Shown: one piece after another, positions 37,063-47,206 of the stretch
Numbering within the stretch: the first letter of the stretch is position 1
How the letters are laid out: every line of letters starts with the position of its first letter
Assembly: GCF_025966695.1 (NCBI RefSeq)
Contig: NZ_JAOEIY010000001.1
Coordinates: 62,001 to 126,000 of the forward strand
From: Stutzerimonas sp. S1
Lineage (GTDB): Bacteria; Pseudomonadota; Gammaproteobacteria; Pseudomonadales; Pseudomonadaceae
Length of the DNA stretch: 64,000 nucleotides
Direction: 5' to 3'
Translations under genes and position numbers: made by a program
The notes under the pieces: generated by a model
What the model saw: only the letters and a program-made list of their open reading frames with translations
Told to the model about the DNA's origin: nothing
The model's database searches: none

Positions 37063-38065
37063 TCAGAAGTGGAAGTTCGTGCTCAGCAACGCGGTACGTC
37101 CGGGCGCCACGTGCGCCATGTGGCTGGAGTAGACCTGATCGAAGTAGCGCTTGTCGGTCAGGTTCTGCACGTTTAGCTGCAGATCGAGGTTCTTGCTCAC
37201 CCGATAGGCCGCCATCACATCGTAGCGCCAGTAGGACGGTACCTCGATGCGGTTGTTGACGTCCCCGTAGCGCGAATCCACGTAATTGGCCCCACCGCCG
37301 ACGGTCAGGCTCTGGGTCAGGTGGTAGGTGGTCCAGAAACTGAAGCTGTTCTGCGGCGTGCTGGGGATGTCGTTGCCGTTGGCGCCACCTACGACGTTGT
37401 TGCTTACAGCGGTCGGGTCGATGTCCACACGGCCGCTGTCGACCACCTCGCCATCGAGATAGGTGTAGCTGGCAAACATGTTCCATTTCGGCGTGAGCTG
37501 GCCAGTCACACCCAGTTCGAAGCCGTCGACCTGGGTTTCACCGACGCTGCTGGTGGTGCCGTCAGCCTCAAGCACGCGTGCATTGGTTTTCTCGGTACGG
37601 AATAGCGCTGCCGTCAGCCCCAGGCGCGCATCGAGGAAGTCCCACTTGGTTCCCAGCTCGTAGTTGCGGTTGCGCTCCGGACTCAGGGCATCGTTGCTGG
37701 CGCTCAGGCCGTCCGCCCCTTCCCCCGAGGTTTCCCCGACCGGATTGCTGGACGTCGACCACGCCGCGTAGATGCTGCCGTTAGGGGCTCTTAGCCGAGC
37801 GATAGACCAGCCCGTTGGGCAGGTTGCCGGCCTTGGAGTCGTTCGGCGTGGTGACGATATAGTCGAGGGTGGTGCGTACCACCCGGGTGGTGTTGGACAG
37901 CGTGAGGCTGTCGCTGAGGTCATGTTCGAGCTTGACGGTGCCCGCATCGGTGGTGCTTTCGCGATAGTCGCGACTGCTCAACCCGTAGAAGTTGTCGCGA
38001 TCGACGCTCACCGGCTTGCGCACCGAGTTGGCCGAAGTGGCATCGGTCAGCGGCAGACCGCCGCG
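37063..38065 (-). pseudogene. Decayed TonB-dependent siderophore receptor (PiuA/Fiu type), fragment
   Basis: Two minus-strand pieces of one receptor barrel remain. The upstream piece (about 37785-38060) reads VSVDRDNFYGLSSRDYRE and LEHDLSDSLTLSNTTRV, a strand pattern of catecholate siderophore receptors. The downstream piece (37063-37785) reads PNGSIYAAWSTSSNPVGETS through NYELGTKWDFLDARLG to the C-terminal Phe (STNFHF). They are in different frames, joined near 37783 with probably one to two hundred barrel residues missing. The signal peptide, TonB box and plug are gone. The gene therefore cannot make a receptor. Its neighbours (Sel1 gene, speC) match the P. aeruginosa piuA area. Confidence 0.85.
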
Positions 38066-38701
38066 CAGCTGCTCGGCCAGCTCCTTCTCGATGGCCGCGG
38101 CATCCAGGCCGATCCGGCGCTGGCGCTGACCTGGTTCCGCATCGCTGCGGCCCGCGGGCATGCCATGGCCTGCAACATGGCCGGACGCTGTCTCGAGCAC
38201 GGCTGGGGCTGCCAGCCGGCACCAGCCGAAGCCGCGCGCTATTACCACCGGGCAGCCGAACTGGGGCTGGACTGGAGCCAGTACAACCTCGCCAATCTGC
38301 TCGCCACCGGGCGCGGCGTTGCCGAGGATCAGGCTGCGGCTTACCGGCTGTATCGCCAGGCCGCCGAGCGCAGGCATGCCAAGTCGATGAATCTGGTGGG
38401 GCGCCATCTGGAGGAAGGCCGCGGCGTCGCGCAGGATATCGTCCAGGCGCACGACTGGTATCGGCGCTCGGCCGAAGCAGGCGATTTCCGCGGTCAATTC
38501 AGCCATGCGTCCATCCTGCTGGCGCAGGGTCAGTGGCCTGCCGCGCGCCACTGGCTGCTCAGCGCGCTGCACGCCGGGCATCTGAAATTTCTCGACACCG
38601 CGCTGTCGGCCCTGCGTGCCACCGGCCTGGCCGAGATTGAGGATATCGTCGCCGCCTATGCCGCCCGCCGCGACCGGCTCGCCAGCGAACGTCAGAAATG
38701 A
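38054..38701 (+). pseudogene. Sel1-repeat protein, 5'-truncated
   Basis: The frame holds about 215 residues with several Sel1-like repeats (QLLGQLLLDGRGIQADPALA, NLANLLATGRGVAEDQAAAY, LVGRHLEEGRGVAQDIVQAH). It begins in mid-repeat; upstream the frame continues only through sequence antisense to the receptor remnant, with no credible start. So the N-terminus was lost in the same deletion. The C-terminus is intact up to a stop at 38699. In P. aeruginosa a Sel1 protein is encoded near piuA and piuC. An internal ATG with expression of the tail cannot be excluded. Confidence 0.75.
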
Positions 38702-38728
38702 AAACGCCCCGTCAGACGGGGCGTTTTC
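38700..38728. terminator. Bidirectional terminator between Sel1 remnant and speC
   Basis: GAAAACGCCCCGTC and GACGGGGCGTTTTC pair perfectly around one base, with A and T runs. Serves both convergent genes. Confidence 0.88.
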
Positions 38729-38744
38729 ATGTGCGGAACAGGCC

Positions 38745-39908
38745 TTAGAGGTAGTAGGCCTTCAGCGGCGGGAAGCCGTTGAACTCCACCGCGCTGTAGC
38801 TGGTGGTGTAGGCGCCGGTCGACAGCCAGTACATGCGGTCGCCGATGGCCAGGTTCAGCGGCAGGCCGTACTTGTAGTTCTCGTACATGATGTCGGCGCT
38901 GTCGCAGGTCGGGCCGGCGATCACCACTTCTTCCATCTCGCCCCGCTTCTCGGTCCAGATCGGGAACTTGATGGACTCGTCCATGGTTTCGATCAGACCG
39001 CTGAACTTGCCCACATCGACATAGACCCAGCGCTCGACGGCGGTACGCGACTTGCGCGCCACCAGCACCACTTCGCTGACCAGGATGCCGGCGTTGGCGA
39101 TCAGCGAGCGGCCCGGCTCGAGGATGATTTCCGGCAGGTCATCGCCGAAATCTTCCTTGAGGAAGCGAATGATTTCCTCGGCGTAGGTTTCCAGGCTGTT
39201 GGTACGGGTGATGTAGTTGGCCGGGAAGCCGCCACCCATGTTGATCATCTTCAGCTCGATGCCGTCTTCTTCCTTCAGGCGCTCGAAGATCACCTTGACC
39301 TTGGCAATGGCGGCATCCCACACGGAGATGTCGCGCTGCTGCGAGCCGACGTGGAAGGAGATGCCGTACGGCACCAGGCCCAGTTGACGGGCAAGGATCA
39401 AAAGATCCATCGCCATGTCGGTCTGACAGCCGAACTTGCGCGACAGCGGCCAGTCGGCGGTGGTCGAGCCTTCGGTGAGGATGCGCACGTAGACCTTGGA
39501 GCCCGGCGCGGCCTTGGCGATGTTGCGCAGGTCGGCTTCGGAGTCGGTGGCGTACATGCGCACGCCCTTCTCGAAGAAGTAGCGGATGTCCTTGGCTTTC
39601 TTGATGGTGTTGCCGTAGCTGATGCGCTCCGGACCGACCCCGCGGGACATGACCTTGTCGAGCTCGTAGATCGAGGCGATGTCGAAGCTCGAACCCTTGT
39701 CCTTGAGCAGGTCGATGATCTCCACCGCCGGGTTGGCCTTGACCGCGTAGTACACCTTGGCGAACTCGAAGCCGGCGCGCAGGTCATCGTAGGCCTTGGC
39801 GATGGTTTCGGTGTCGATGACGACGAAGGGGGTTTCGTGCTGGTCGGCGAAGGCCTTCATCTTCTGGAAGGTCGCTCGCGGGAAATAGTCTTCGATCTTG
39901 ACGGTCAT
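38745..39908 (-). CDS. speC: Ornithine decarboxylase (group IV, PLP-dependent)
   Basis: 387 residues, the same length as P. aeruginosa SpeC. The PLP Lys57 is in YYAVKANP, HVGSQ and GGGFP bind the cofactor phosphate region (with EPGRS later), and GPTCDSAD carries the active-site Cys near the C-terminus. It decarboxylates ornithine to putrescine; lysine may be a second substrate in this family. Monocistronic, followed by a terminator. The 394-nt region to prfC holds the promoters. Confidence 0.93.
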   Translation of the reverse strand: MTVKIEDYFPRATFQKMKAFADQHETPFVVIDTETIAKAYDDLRAGFEFAKVYYAVKANPAVEIIDLLKDKGSSFDIASIYELDKVMSRGVGPERISYGNTIKKAKDIRYFFEKGVRMYATDSEADLRNIAKAAPGSKVYVRILTEGSTTADWPLSRKFGCQTDMAMDLLILARQLGLVPYGISFHVGSQQRDISVWDAAIAKVKVIFERLKEEDGIELKMINMGGGFPANYITRTNSLETYAEEIIRFLKEDFGDDLPEIILEPGRSLIANAGILVSEVVLVARKSRTAVERWVYVDVGKFSGLIETMDESIKFPIWTEKRGEMEEVVIAGPTCDSADIMYENYKYGLPLNLAIGDRMYWLSTGAYTTSYSAVEFNGFPPLKAYYL

Positions 39909-40302
39909 GCCTGAACTCCAAAACGGGAAAACGAAAGTCGGACTAGGGATGAAAAACAGAACGCCTGATCAGTTTCCCCACTTTGGTTCGCCTACTTCCC
40001 AAGGCATGTCGCCGAGTATCGCGGCAGCGATCTCTCGTCGTCAGTACTTGAGCCGGATGGATCGTTGCCAGCATGGACGTTCGGGCGCGAACTTTAGGAC
40101 CAAGGGGGGCATAGATCAATCAAAAAAACGTCCCGATTGCGCATCCGTTTCGAGTTGTTGTCGATTCAAAACAAAGCGTCCTAGAAACTGCACAAAACGG
40201 CCGATTTCCGCTGCCGTGCGGGCCGCAGGGAAATCCATTTGCCGCTATAATCGCCGCCTTTTTTGACAGACCGACTACTCGTCGACGGGTTCCTTAATAC
40301 CG
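39909..40302. other. Intergenic region between divergent speC and prfC
   Basis: 394 nt without a supported gene. A TATAAT at 40246-40251 is a good -10 for prfC, although no matching -35 is obvious. The stretch 40100-40200 is richer in A+T than its surroundings. No repeat or RNA fold was recognised. Confidence 0.4.
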
Positions 40303-41886
<1,584 letters not shown>

Positions 41887-41954
41887 GGCCGGCCCCGCAG
41901 GCGGTGCGCGAACGATAGGCTATGCTCCGGCGCTCAACTTCCGGAGCAAACCTC

Positions 41955-42263
41955 GTGCAACGTCTGCTGATTCTTCTCACCCTGCTTGCCCCTGCCGCTC
42001 AGGCTGGAGTGCTGATCAATAGCCCGTACTGGGTCATCGCCCTGGATTGCCCGAACAACCAGCAGTGCTACGCCTCCAGCAACGCGGGCTATACAGGCTC
42101 GCTGAATGGAGCACGGCGCTTCGACGATCAGTCGCAGGCCGCAAAATTCCTCAACAGTCTGACCTCGAGCCTGCGGGGCAAATCCCCGCGCATCGAACAG
42201 CACGGCGAACAACGGTGCGTCGAACCCAGCGGCGACCGCCAGCCCCAAGGGCGTCCTTGCTGA
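41955..42263 (+). CDS. Small exported hypothetical protein
   Basis: 102 residues from a GTG at 41955, which follows GGAG at good spacing; an upstream ATG at 41922 lacks a ribosome site and would spoil the signal peptide. The signal peptide QRLLILLTLLAPAAQA is followed by a mature chain with four Cys (DCPNNQQCYASS, RCVEPS, C-terminal PC), consistent with two disulfides in the periplasm. Family not recognised. Lies 68 nt after prfC. Confidence 0.6.
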   Translation: MQRLLILLTLLAPAAQAGVLINSPYWVIALDCPNNQQCYASSNAGYTGSLNGARRFDDQSQAAKFLNSLTSSLRGKSPRIEQHGEQRCVEPSGDRQPQGRPC

Positions 42264-42284
42264 CTGGCCGCACGCGATCCACGT

Positions 42285-42602
42285 TCAGCTAGAAGCGCAC
42301 TGCAGGCAGAACTCCGCCGCCGGCTTTGCCCGCAGGCGCGCCTCGTCGATCGGCTCGCCACAGCGCTGGCATTCGCCATAGCGGCCTTGCGCCAGTCGCT
42401 GGCGCGCCAGTCCGACCAGACGCAGCTCTTCTTCGGCCTCGATCAGCAGGCTGCGCAGGACGTCATCGTTCTGCCGTTCCTGCGCCTGTTCGGCGAAATC
42501 CGGGTCGTGAGCCTTCGCCAGATCACGGCGCAGCGCCGCGGCGCGCTGCAAGTATTCGTTGGAAAGTCGTTCGAGCGCTTCGTTGGGATCGAATCGGGAC
42601 AT
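42285..42602 (-). CDS. DksA/TraR-family zinc-finger protein
   Basis: 105 residues. The start at 42600-42602 follows AGGAGG. An N-terminal helical pair (residues 5-75) precedes a four-Cys zinc finger (CQRCGEPIDEARLRAKPAAE then FCLQC). It lacks the DxxDxA tip of true DksA, so it is closer to the short TraR/YbiI-like members. It may bind RNA polymerase, but that is inference. Convergent with the preceding small gene. Confidence 0.85.
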   Translation of the reverse strand: MSRFDPNEALERLSNEYLQRAAALRRDLAKAHDPDFAEQAQERQNDDVLRSLLIEAEEELRLVGLARQRLAQGRYGECQRCGEPIDEARLRAKPAAEFCLQCASS

Positions 42603-42774
42603 GTTCAGCCTCCTGGATGGTTGCATCAGTGTGGCCTGATTCCCTGATCCCGCACTGATGGCCGTCAACCTTCGGCACTGCCGGCAGCTATGTCGTCTGC
42701 CGCCCGAGGCACGCCTGACACTTGCGAGGCGTCGCCGGCTGACGGAAGCTAGCCGCCTTTTCCCGAGCGCCCGC

Positions 42775-43080
42775 ATGAACATCGAACAGATCACCCAGCG
42801 CCTGCATGCCATCCGCGACCAGAATGACTGGCGCCGTTTCCACAGCCCGAAGAACCTGGCCATGGCCGCCAGTGTGGAAATGGCCGAGCTGGTGGAGATC
42901 TTCCAGTGGCTGAGCGAGGACGAGTCCTACCGCCTGTCGCCGGCCAAGCTCGAGCACGCCGGCCAGGAAGTCGGCGATATCCTGATGTACCTGCTGCTGC
43001 TCTGCGCCGAGCTGGGCATCGACATGGAACAGGCGCTACTGGCCAAACTGGCCGACAACGAGAGGCGCTTCGCCAAATGA
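42775..43080 (+). CDS. MazG-like nucleotide pyrophosphohydrolase
   Basis: 101 residues, a single MazG-fold unit. Metal-binding EMAELVEIFQW (near residues 35-45) and EVGDILMYLLLLCAELGID (about 65-83) carry the ExxE and ExxD ligands. Such small all-alpha NTP pyrophosphatases clean the nucleotide pool. The start at 42775 has a weak ribosome site. Overlaps cmoM by ATGA, so the two are translated together. Confidence 0.85.
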   Translation: MNIEQITQRLHAIRDQNDWRRFHSPKNLAMAASVEMAELVEIFQWLSEDESYRLSPAKLEHAGQEVGDILMYLLLLCAELGIDMEQALLAKLADNERRFAK

Positions 43081-43826
43081 GTGACCGGCATTTCGACGAA
43101 CTGGCGGCACGCTTCGCCGAGAAGATCTATGGCGGCGCCAAGGGCGCGATTCGCCTCGCCGTATTGCAGGCCGACCTCGCCGAGGTTCTGCCGCAACGCC
43201 GGCTGCGTGTGCTCGACATTGGCGCCGGCCTCGGCCACATGAGTCTCTGGCTGGCACAGCAGGGGCACGACGTCACCCTCACCGAGCCCGCTGCGCCGAT
43301 GCTCGAGGGCGCGCGCGAGCGCTTCGCCGCTGCCGGCCAGCACGCGCGGTTCATCCAGGCGCCCTGGCAGGAACTGGAAACGCAGGTCGACGATCGTTAC
43401 GACCTGGTGATCTGCCACGCGGTGCTGGAATGGCTGGCCGAACCACAGGCGATCCTGCCGGTGCTGCACCGCCTGGTCGCCGCCGATGGCTGGCTGTCGC
43501 TGGCGTTCTACAACCGCGACGCGCTGATCTACCGCAACCTGCTCAAGGGCCACTTCAAGAAGCTGCGCAGTCAGTCCTTCGCCGGCGAACGGCAGAGCCT
43601 GACGCCGCAGCAGCCACTCGATCCGCGTGAGCTGGCAAGCCAACTCGAGCCCCTCTGGCAGGTCGAACACCGCAGCGGTGTACGCGTTTTCCACGACTAC
43701 ATGCCCGCCGATTTCCAGGCGCGTACCGATCCGACCGAGCTACTGGAAATGGAATTGGCCTACCGTCGGCATCCCACCTTCGGCGGGCTCGGACGCTATC
43801 TACACTGGTTGTGTCGACCACGCTGA
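43077..43826 (+). CDS. cmoM: tRNA 5-carboxymethoxyuridine methyltransferase CmoM (SmtA-like)
   Basis: 249 residues. A class I methyltransferase with motif I LRVLDIGAGLGHMS (43-56) and post-I VTLTEPAAPMLEGA. The opening DRHFDELAARFAEKIYGGAKGAIRLAVLQADL and the closing GRYLHWLCRPR match CmoM. It methylates the wobble cmo5U to its ester in some tRNAs. ATG overlaps the MazG-like stop. Confidence 0.88.
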   Translation: MSDRHFDELAARFAEKIYGGAKGAIRLAVLQADLAEVLPQRRLRVLDIGAGLGHMSLWLAQQGHDVTLTEPAAPMLEGARERFAAAGQHARFIQAPWQELETQVDDRYDLVICHAVLEWLAEPQAILPVLHRLVAADGWLSLAFYNRDALIYRNLLKGHFKKLRSQSFAGERQSLTPQQPLDPRELASQLEPLWQVEHRSGVRVFHDYMPADFQARTDPTELLEMELAYRRHPTFGGLGRYLHWLCRPR

Positions 43827-43843
43827 AACGGTCGGGAGGTTCC

Positions 43844-44440
43844 ATGCTGATCCGCCTCGCAACTTGCCTGTTCTGCCTCGCCCTTGTCGCCTGCCAGCGG
43901 GACAATCCCTATAGCGACGCGGCAGCTCCGATCCCGCCAGCGCCTCCGGCTGCCGACGGTGCGATCGACCGCAGCGCCTACCCCGCCGCACCGGTGGAAT
44001 TCTCCGGCTACCGCTACTGGCGCTGGCACAGCCCGCCGGCCGGGACCGGCTCGCTGGCGCCCGAGGAGCTGCAGGACATCGTCGCCAGCGCCCTCGACCA
44101 GCGCGGCCTGCGCCCGGCGACGACCGCGAACCAGGCCGACCTGCAGGTCAGCGCCACGGTGCGCAGCGAAACCCGTCTGCGCCAGGTCTACGACGACTAC
44201 GGCACCTACTATGGGCGCGGTCGCTACGGCAGCGATTACGGCATGTGGGGCAGCGCGCCGCTGATCCGGACCTACCGCGAAACCGTACTGGTGGTGAATC
44301 TCGAGTTCTTCGACCCACGGCGCGCGGCCGTGATCTGGAGTAACCAGGCGGAAACCCGCGGCGACGGCGAGCGCAGCCAGCTGCGTGATGCCCTGCGTGA
44401 GGCAGTGCAGCGCGCTCTGGCCGCCTATCCGCCACGCTGA
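43844..44440 (+). CDS. DUF4136 lipoprotein, first of a tandem pair
   Basis: 198 residues from the ATG at 43844. Lipoprotein signal with lipobox ALVAC at Cys17. The DUF4136 domain includes DIVASALDQRGLRPATTANQ, and a Gly/Tyr-rich loop (DDYGTYYGRGRYGSDYGMWG) near the middle. It ends AYPPR like the next gene. Predicted outer-membrane or periplasmic lipoprotein without known function. It is a paralogue of the next gene, which also has LDQRGLRPATT. Confidence 0.85.
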   Translation: MLIRLATCLFCLALVACQRDNPYSDAAAPIPPAPPAADGAIDRSAYPAAPVEFSGYRYWRWHSPPAGTGSLAPEELQDIVASALDQRGLRPATTANQADLQVSATVRSETRLRQVYDDYGTYYGRGRYGSDYGMWGSAPLIRTYRETVLVVNLEFFDPRRAAVIWSNQAETRGDGERSQLRDALREAVQRALAAYPPR

Positions 44441-44533
44441 GCGGCAACCGGCTGCGACAAACCGCTCCGCCGCGATCACGCCATCCGGCCGGTACCGGCA
44501 TACACTCGACACATTCACCCACGGAGACCGCTC

Positions 44534-45094
44534 ATGTACCGCCATCTGCTGCTGATTCCGCTGCTGGTAATGCTCGCCGCCTGTCAGACGGCGCAACTGC
44601 AGCGCGACTTCGACCCCAATCGCGACTTCAGCGTTTACCGCAATTGGAGCTGGAAGGAGCCGGCACTGCAGTATCGCCCGGACGATCCACGGGTTCGCAG
44701 CGACCTCACCGAGCAGCGCATCCGCACAGCGGTGAGCGAACAGCTCGACCAGCGCGGGCTGCGCCCGGCGACGACGGGCACACCGGCACAGGTTCTGGTG
44801 CAGGCCTGGCTGATCGTCGAGCAACGGACGCAGACCTATACCAGCCTGTCCAACGGCGCCTGGGGCAGCCCGTGGCCGGGCTTCTGGGGCGGACCGATGT
44901 ATACCGACACACGTACCGTGGACTATCAGGTCGGTACGCTTCAGATCGACTTCTACGATGCCGTCGACGGCAAACTGGTCTGGCGCGGCAGTGCCGAGCA
45001 GATCCTGCCGCGAAACGCCGGCACCCCGGCCGAACGCACGGGCATGCTGCGCGAGACCGTGGCCAAGGTTCTGGCGCAGTATCCTCCTCGCTGA
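44534..45094 (+). CDS. DUF4136 lipoprotein, second of a tandem pair
   Basis: 186 residues. Lipobox LAAC at Cys17. The DUF4136 text SVYRNWSWKEPALQY and LDQRGLRPATTGTPAQVLVQ parallels the first copy, but the loop is different (SNGAWGSPWPGFWGG, Trp/Gly-rich). Ribosome site GGAGACC. The pair probably arose by duplication. Function unknown. Confidence 0.87.
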   Translation: MYRHLLLIPLLVMLAACQTAQLQRDFDPNRDFSVYRNWSWKEPALQYRPDDPRVRSDLTEQRIRTAVSEQLDQRGLRPATTGTPAQVLVQAWLIVEQRTQTYTSLSNGAWGSPWPGFWGGPMYTDTRTVDYQVGTLQIDFYDAVDGKLVWRGSAEQILPRNAGTPAERTGMLRETVAKVLAQYPPR

Positions 45095-45184
45095 ATCCTC
45101 CTGGTAGGCGACCATCACCGCCACTGGCCAGGCGTCGACGGACTGTCCATACTGCCGCGCCTATTCGACTTGGGAGTCCTGTGC

Positions 45185-45634
45185 ATGCCTGCTGTAGCCT
45201 GGTGGCTGCTCACTCTGCCATTCATCGCCGGGGCATTCCTGCCGGTGCAGGCGGGCATCAACGGCCAGGTCGCACGCCACCTCACCAGCGTGATGGGCGC
45301 GGCGCTGCTGTCGTTCGCCGTGGGTACGCTGGCACTGTTGTGCCTGGTGCTGGTTCAGCGCGATCTGCCGGCGCTGCAGACGCTCAAGAGCCTGAGCTGG
45401 TGGCACTGGAGCGGCGGCCTGCTCGGCGCCTTCTTCATCGCCACCGCCGCCTTCGCCGCACCGCGCACGGGCGCCTTGCTGTTCATGGCATTGGTGCTGG
45501 CCGGGCAGCTGTCGATCGCCCTGCTGCTGGACCACTTTGGCTGGGCCGGCTTCCGCCAGGCGCCCGTCAGCGGCGGCAAGATCGCCGGCCTGCTGCTGAT
45601 CTTCGCCGGGGTCTGGCTGATCCAGCGCGGCTGA
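45185..45634 (+). CDS. DMT-superfamily (YdcZ/DUF606) membrane protein
   Basis: 149 residues. The ATG at 45185 follows GGGAG; a TTG 15 nt upstream is less likely. Five hydrophobic segments, starting LLTLPFIAGAFLPVQAGING, a signature of the DUF606 half-size transporters. Substrate unknown. Confidence 0.85.
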   Translation: MPAVAWWLLTLPFIAGAFLPVQAGINGQVARHLTSVMGAALLSFAVGTLALLCLVLVQRDLPALQTLKSLSWWHWSGGLLGAFFIATAAFAAPRTGALLFMALVLAGQLSIALLLDHFGWAGFRQAPVSGGKIAGLLLIFAGVWLIQRG

Positions 45635-45643
45635 CGATCGGGG

Positions 45644-46576
45644 TTAGTCCCGCTCGAAGGCATAGAACAGGTTCGGCTCGCTGACCAGATAGAGATTGCC
45701 CCGCCGGTCGAAGGTCATCCCCTCAGCCTGCGGCACGCTGCGCTGCAGACCGGCAAAACCACTCCACAGCGAACGGAAGCTGACCATGCGGCCGTTGGCA
45801 TCGAGCTCAAGCATCATCTTCGCCTCATCACTGAGCAGCACCAGGTGACCGGTACGCTCGTCGAAGTGCACCGAGGCCAGGTCGCTGGCCATATCCTTGT
45901 CTTCGATCCAGGCTTCGCGATCGATGATTTTCAGGTCCATGCGGCCTGCCAGGCTGGCGCGAATGCCCCGGATCTCGTAGAGCTTGCGCGGCGAGTGCTC
46001 CTTGACCACGAACAGCCGATCGCCTTTGCGGTCGTAGCCGACGCCTTCGAAGCCGCTGTTGTCCGGCGCGTGCAAGCCGAGGCTGATTGACTGATAGTCG
46101 GCGCGCCGCAAGGGTCCGCTGGTTGTAGGCAGCGGCACGATGACCAGCGACTGGCTGCGCTCCTCGGCCAGCAACAGTAGGTCGTCTCCCAGATAGGTTA
46201 CCCCCTCGACATCGCTGAACCCCTGCAACCGATAGCGCCCGATGAGCCGGCCGTCCTTGCCCAGCGCCAGCAGCTCCTCGGGGTTGTTGACCACTGCCCA
46301 CAGCTGGTCCCGCCGCTCATCGTAGGTGAGCCCGGAGAGGTTGTTGGCCACGCCGTCCACCGCCAGCGCTTCGGCGCGCACGCGGTATTCAGGCAGCCAC
46401 AGGCTGCGCTCGCTCCATCGACTTTCGTGCCAGGCGGTGCGCAGCGAGTAGAACAACCGCTCGTCCAGGTGGAACGTGGTGGTGGCATAACCGCAACAGA
46501 GCATGAGCAGGCCTGCCAACCACACTTGCGGGCGCAACCCGCCCATCAGGCCCAAGCGTTTGGACGCCTCTCGCAT
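45644..46576 (-). CDS. SdiA-regulated-type beta-propeller protein, membrane anchored
   Basis: 310 residues. The start at 46574-46576 follows GAGAG. One N-terminal membrane segment (PQVWLAGLLMLCCGYATTTF) is followed by a beta-propeller (NNLSGLTYDERRDQLWAVVN, SDVEGVTYLGDDLLLLAEER, NSGFEGVGYDRKGDRLFVVK), matching the SdiA-regulated family (PF06977), which is related to phytase-like and esterase-like propellers. Enzyme activity not known. Convergent with the DMT gene; divergent from the next small gene. Confidence 0.85.
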   Translation of the reverse strand: MREASKRLGLMGGLRPQVWLAGLLMLCCGYATTTFHLDERLFYSLRTAWHESRWSERSLWLPEYRVRAEALAVDGVANNLSGLTYDERRDQLWAVVNNPEELLALGKDGRLIGRYRLQGFSDVEGVTYLGDDLLLLAEERSQSLVIVPLPTTSGPLRRADYQSISLGLHAPDNSGFEGVGYDRKGDRLFVVKEHSPRKLYEIRGIRASLAGRMDLKIIDREAWIEDKDMASDLASVHFDERTGHLVLLSDEAKMMLELDANGRMVSFRSLWSGFAGLQRSVPQAEGMTFDRRGNLYLVSEPNLFYAFERD

Positions 46577-46816
46577 CGTCTGCTCTCTCGTTTGACTGGC
46601 CCGCCCACACTGCGGGGAAAGCTTTGCAATTGAATGACGCTGACGACACGCCCCGCTCACGACACGAATAGCCAAGCGCAATACCGACTGTGCCAAGCTC
46701 TCGAGGTTCCCCTGCCAAGCGATTACGCTAACGGAACTCGCCGACGCGATCGGCAGCCAAAGCGGGGACGGCAGCACGCGCGGAGCGGCGCCATCTCAAC
46801 GGAACGGGAGAGCAGC

Positions 46817-47110
46817 ATGCGGGTGGAAGGCGTCTTCGAATGGTTGGGCCAGGCACTCGGAACGGTGATTCGCTACATCGTCGAGGCGCTTAGCGGCTTC
46901 TTCGGTTTTTTCGTCACGGCCGGTCACGATTTCCTCGAGGGCCTTTCGCGCACACTGGGCATGGATCGCTCGCTGCTGAGCCTGGCGGCTCTGGTGATCG
47001 GCCTGCTGTTGCTGGTGGCGGCGCTTCGGGCGTTCTTCCGCCGGGCCTTCATCAGCGGGCTGATCTGGCTGTTTCTCGGTCTGTGGCTGTTGAGCTGGCT
47101 GATCGGTTAA
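46817..47110 (+). CDS. Small membrane protein, unknown
   Basis: 97 residues. The ATG at 46817 follows GGGAG. Two hydrophobic segments near residues 50-65 and 75-95 (LAALVIGLLLLVAALRAFF and ISGLIWLFLGLWLLSWLIG) after an amphipathic N-terminus. I do not recognise it. Divergent from the propeller protein gene. Confidence 0.6.
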   Translation: MRVEGVFEWLGQALGTVIRYIVEALSGFFGFFVTAGHDFLEGLSRTLGMDRSLLSLAALVIGLLLLVAALRAFFRRAFISGLIWLFLGLWLLSWLIG

Positions 47111-47206
47111 GCCAACCGCGCACTGCGGACGGCAATCAGGGCAGCCGCGGCGGCTGATTTCCGCCGCATGGCCACGTATAGTTCCGGGTCGTTCTGGAGT
47201 TTCCGC

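Noticed and set aside
37772..38053. 5' part of the open frame leading into the Sel1 repeats
   Set aside because: It is antisense to the receptor remnant, has no Sel1 repeat and no ribosome site, so it was not taken as the start of the Sel1 gene.
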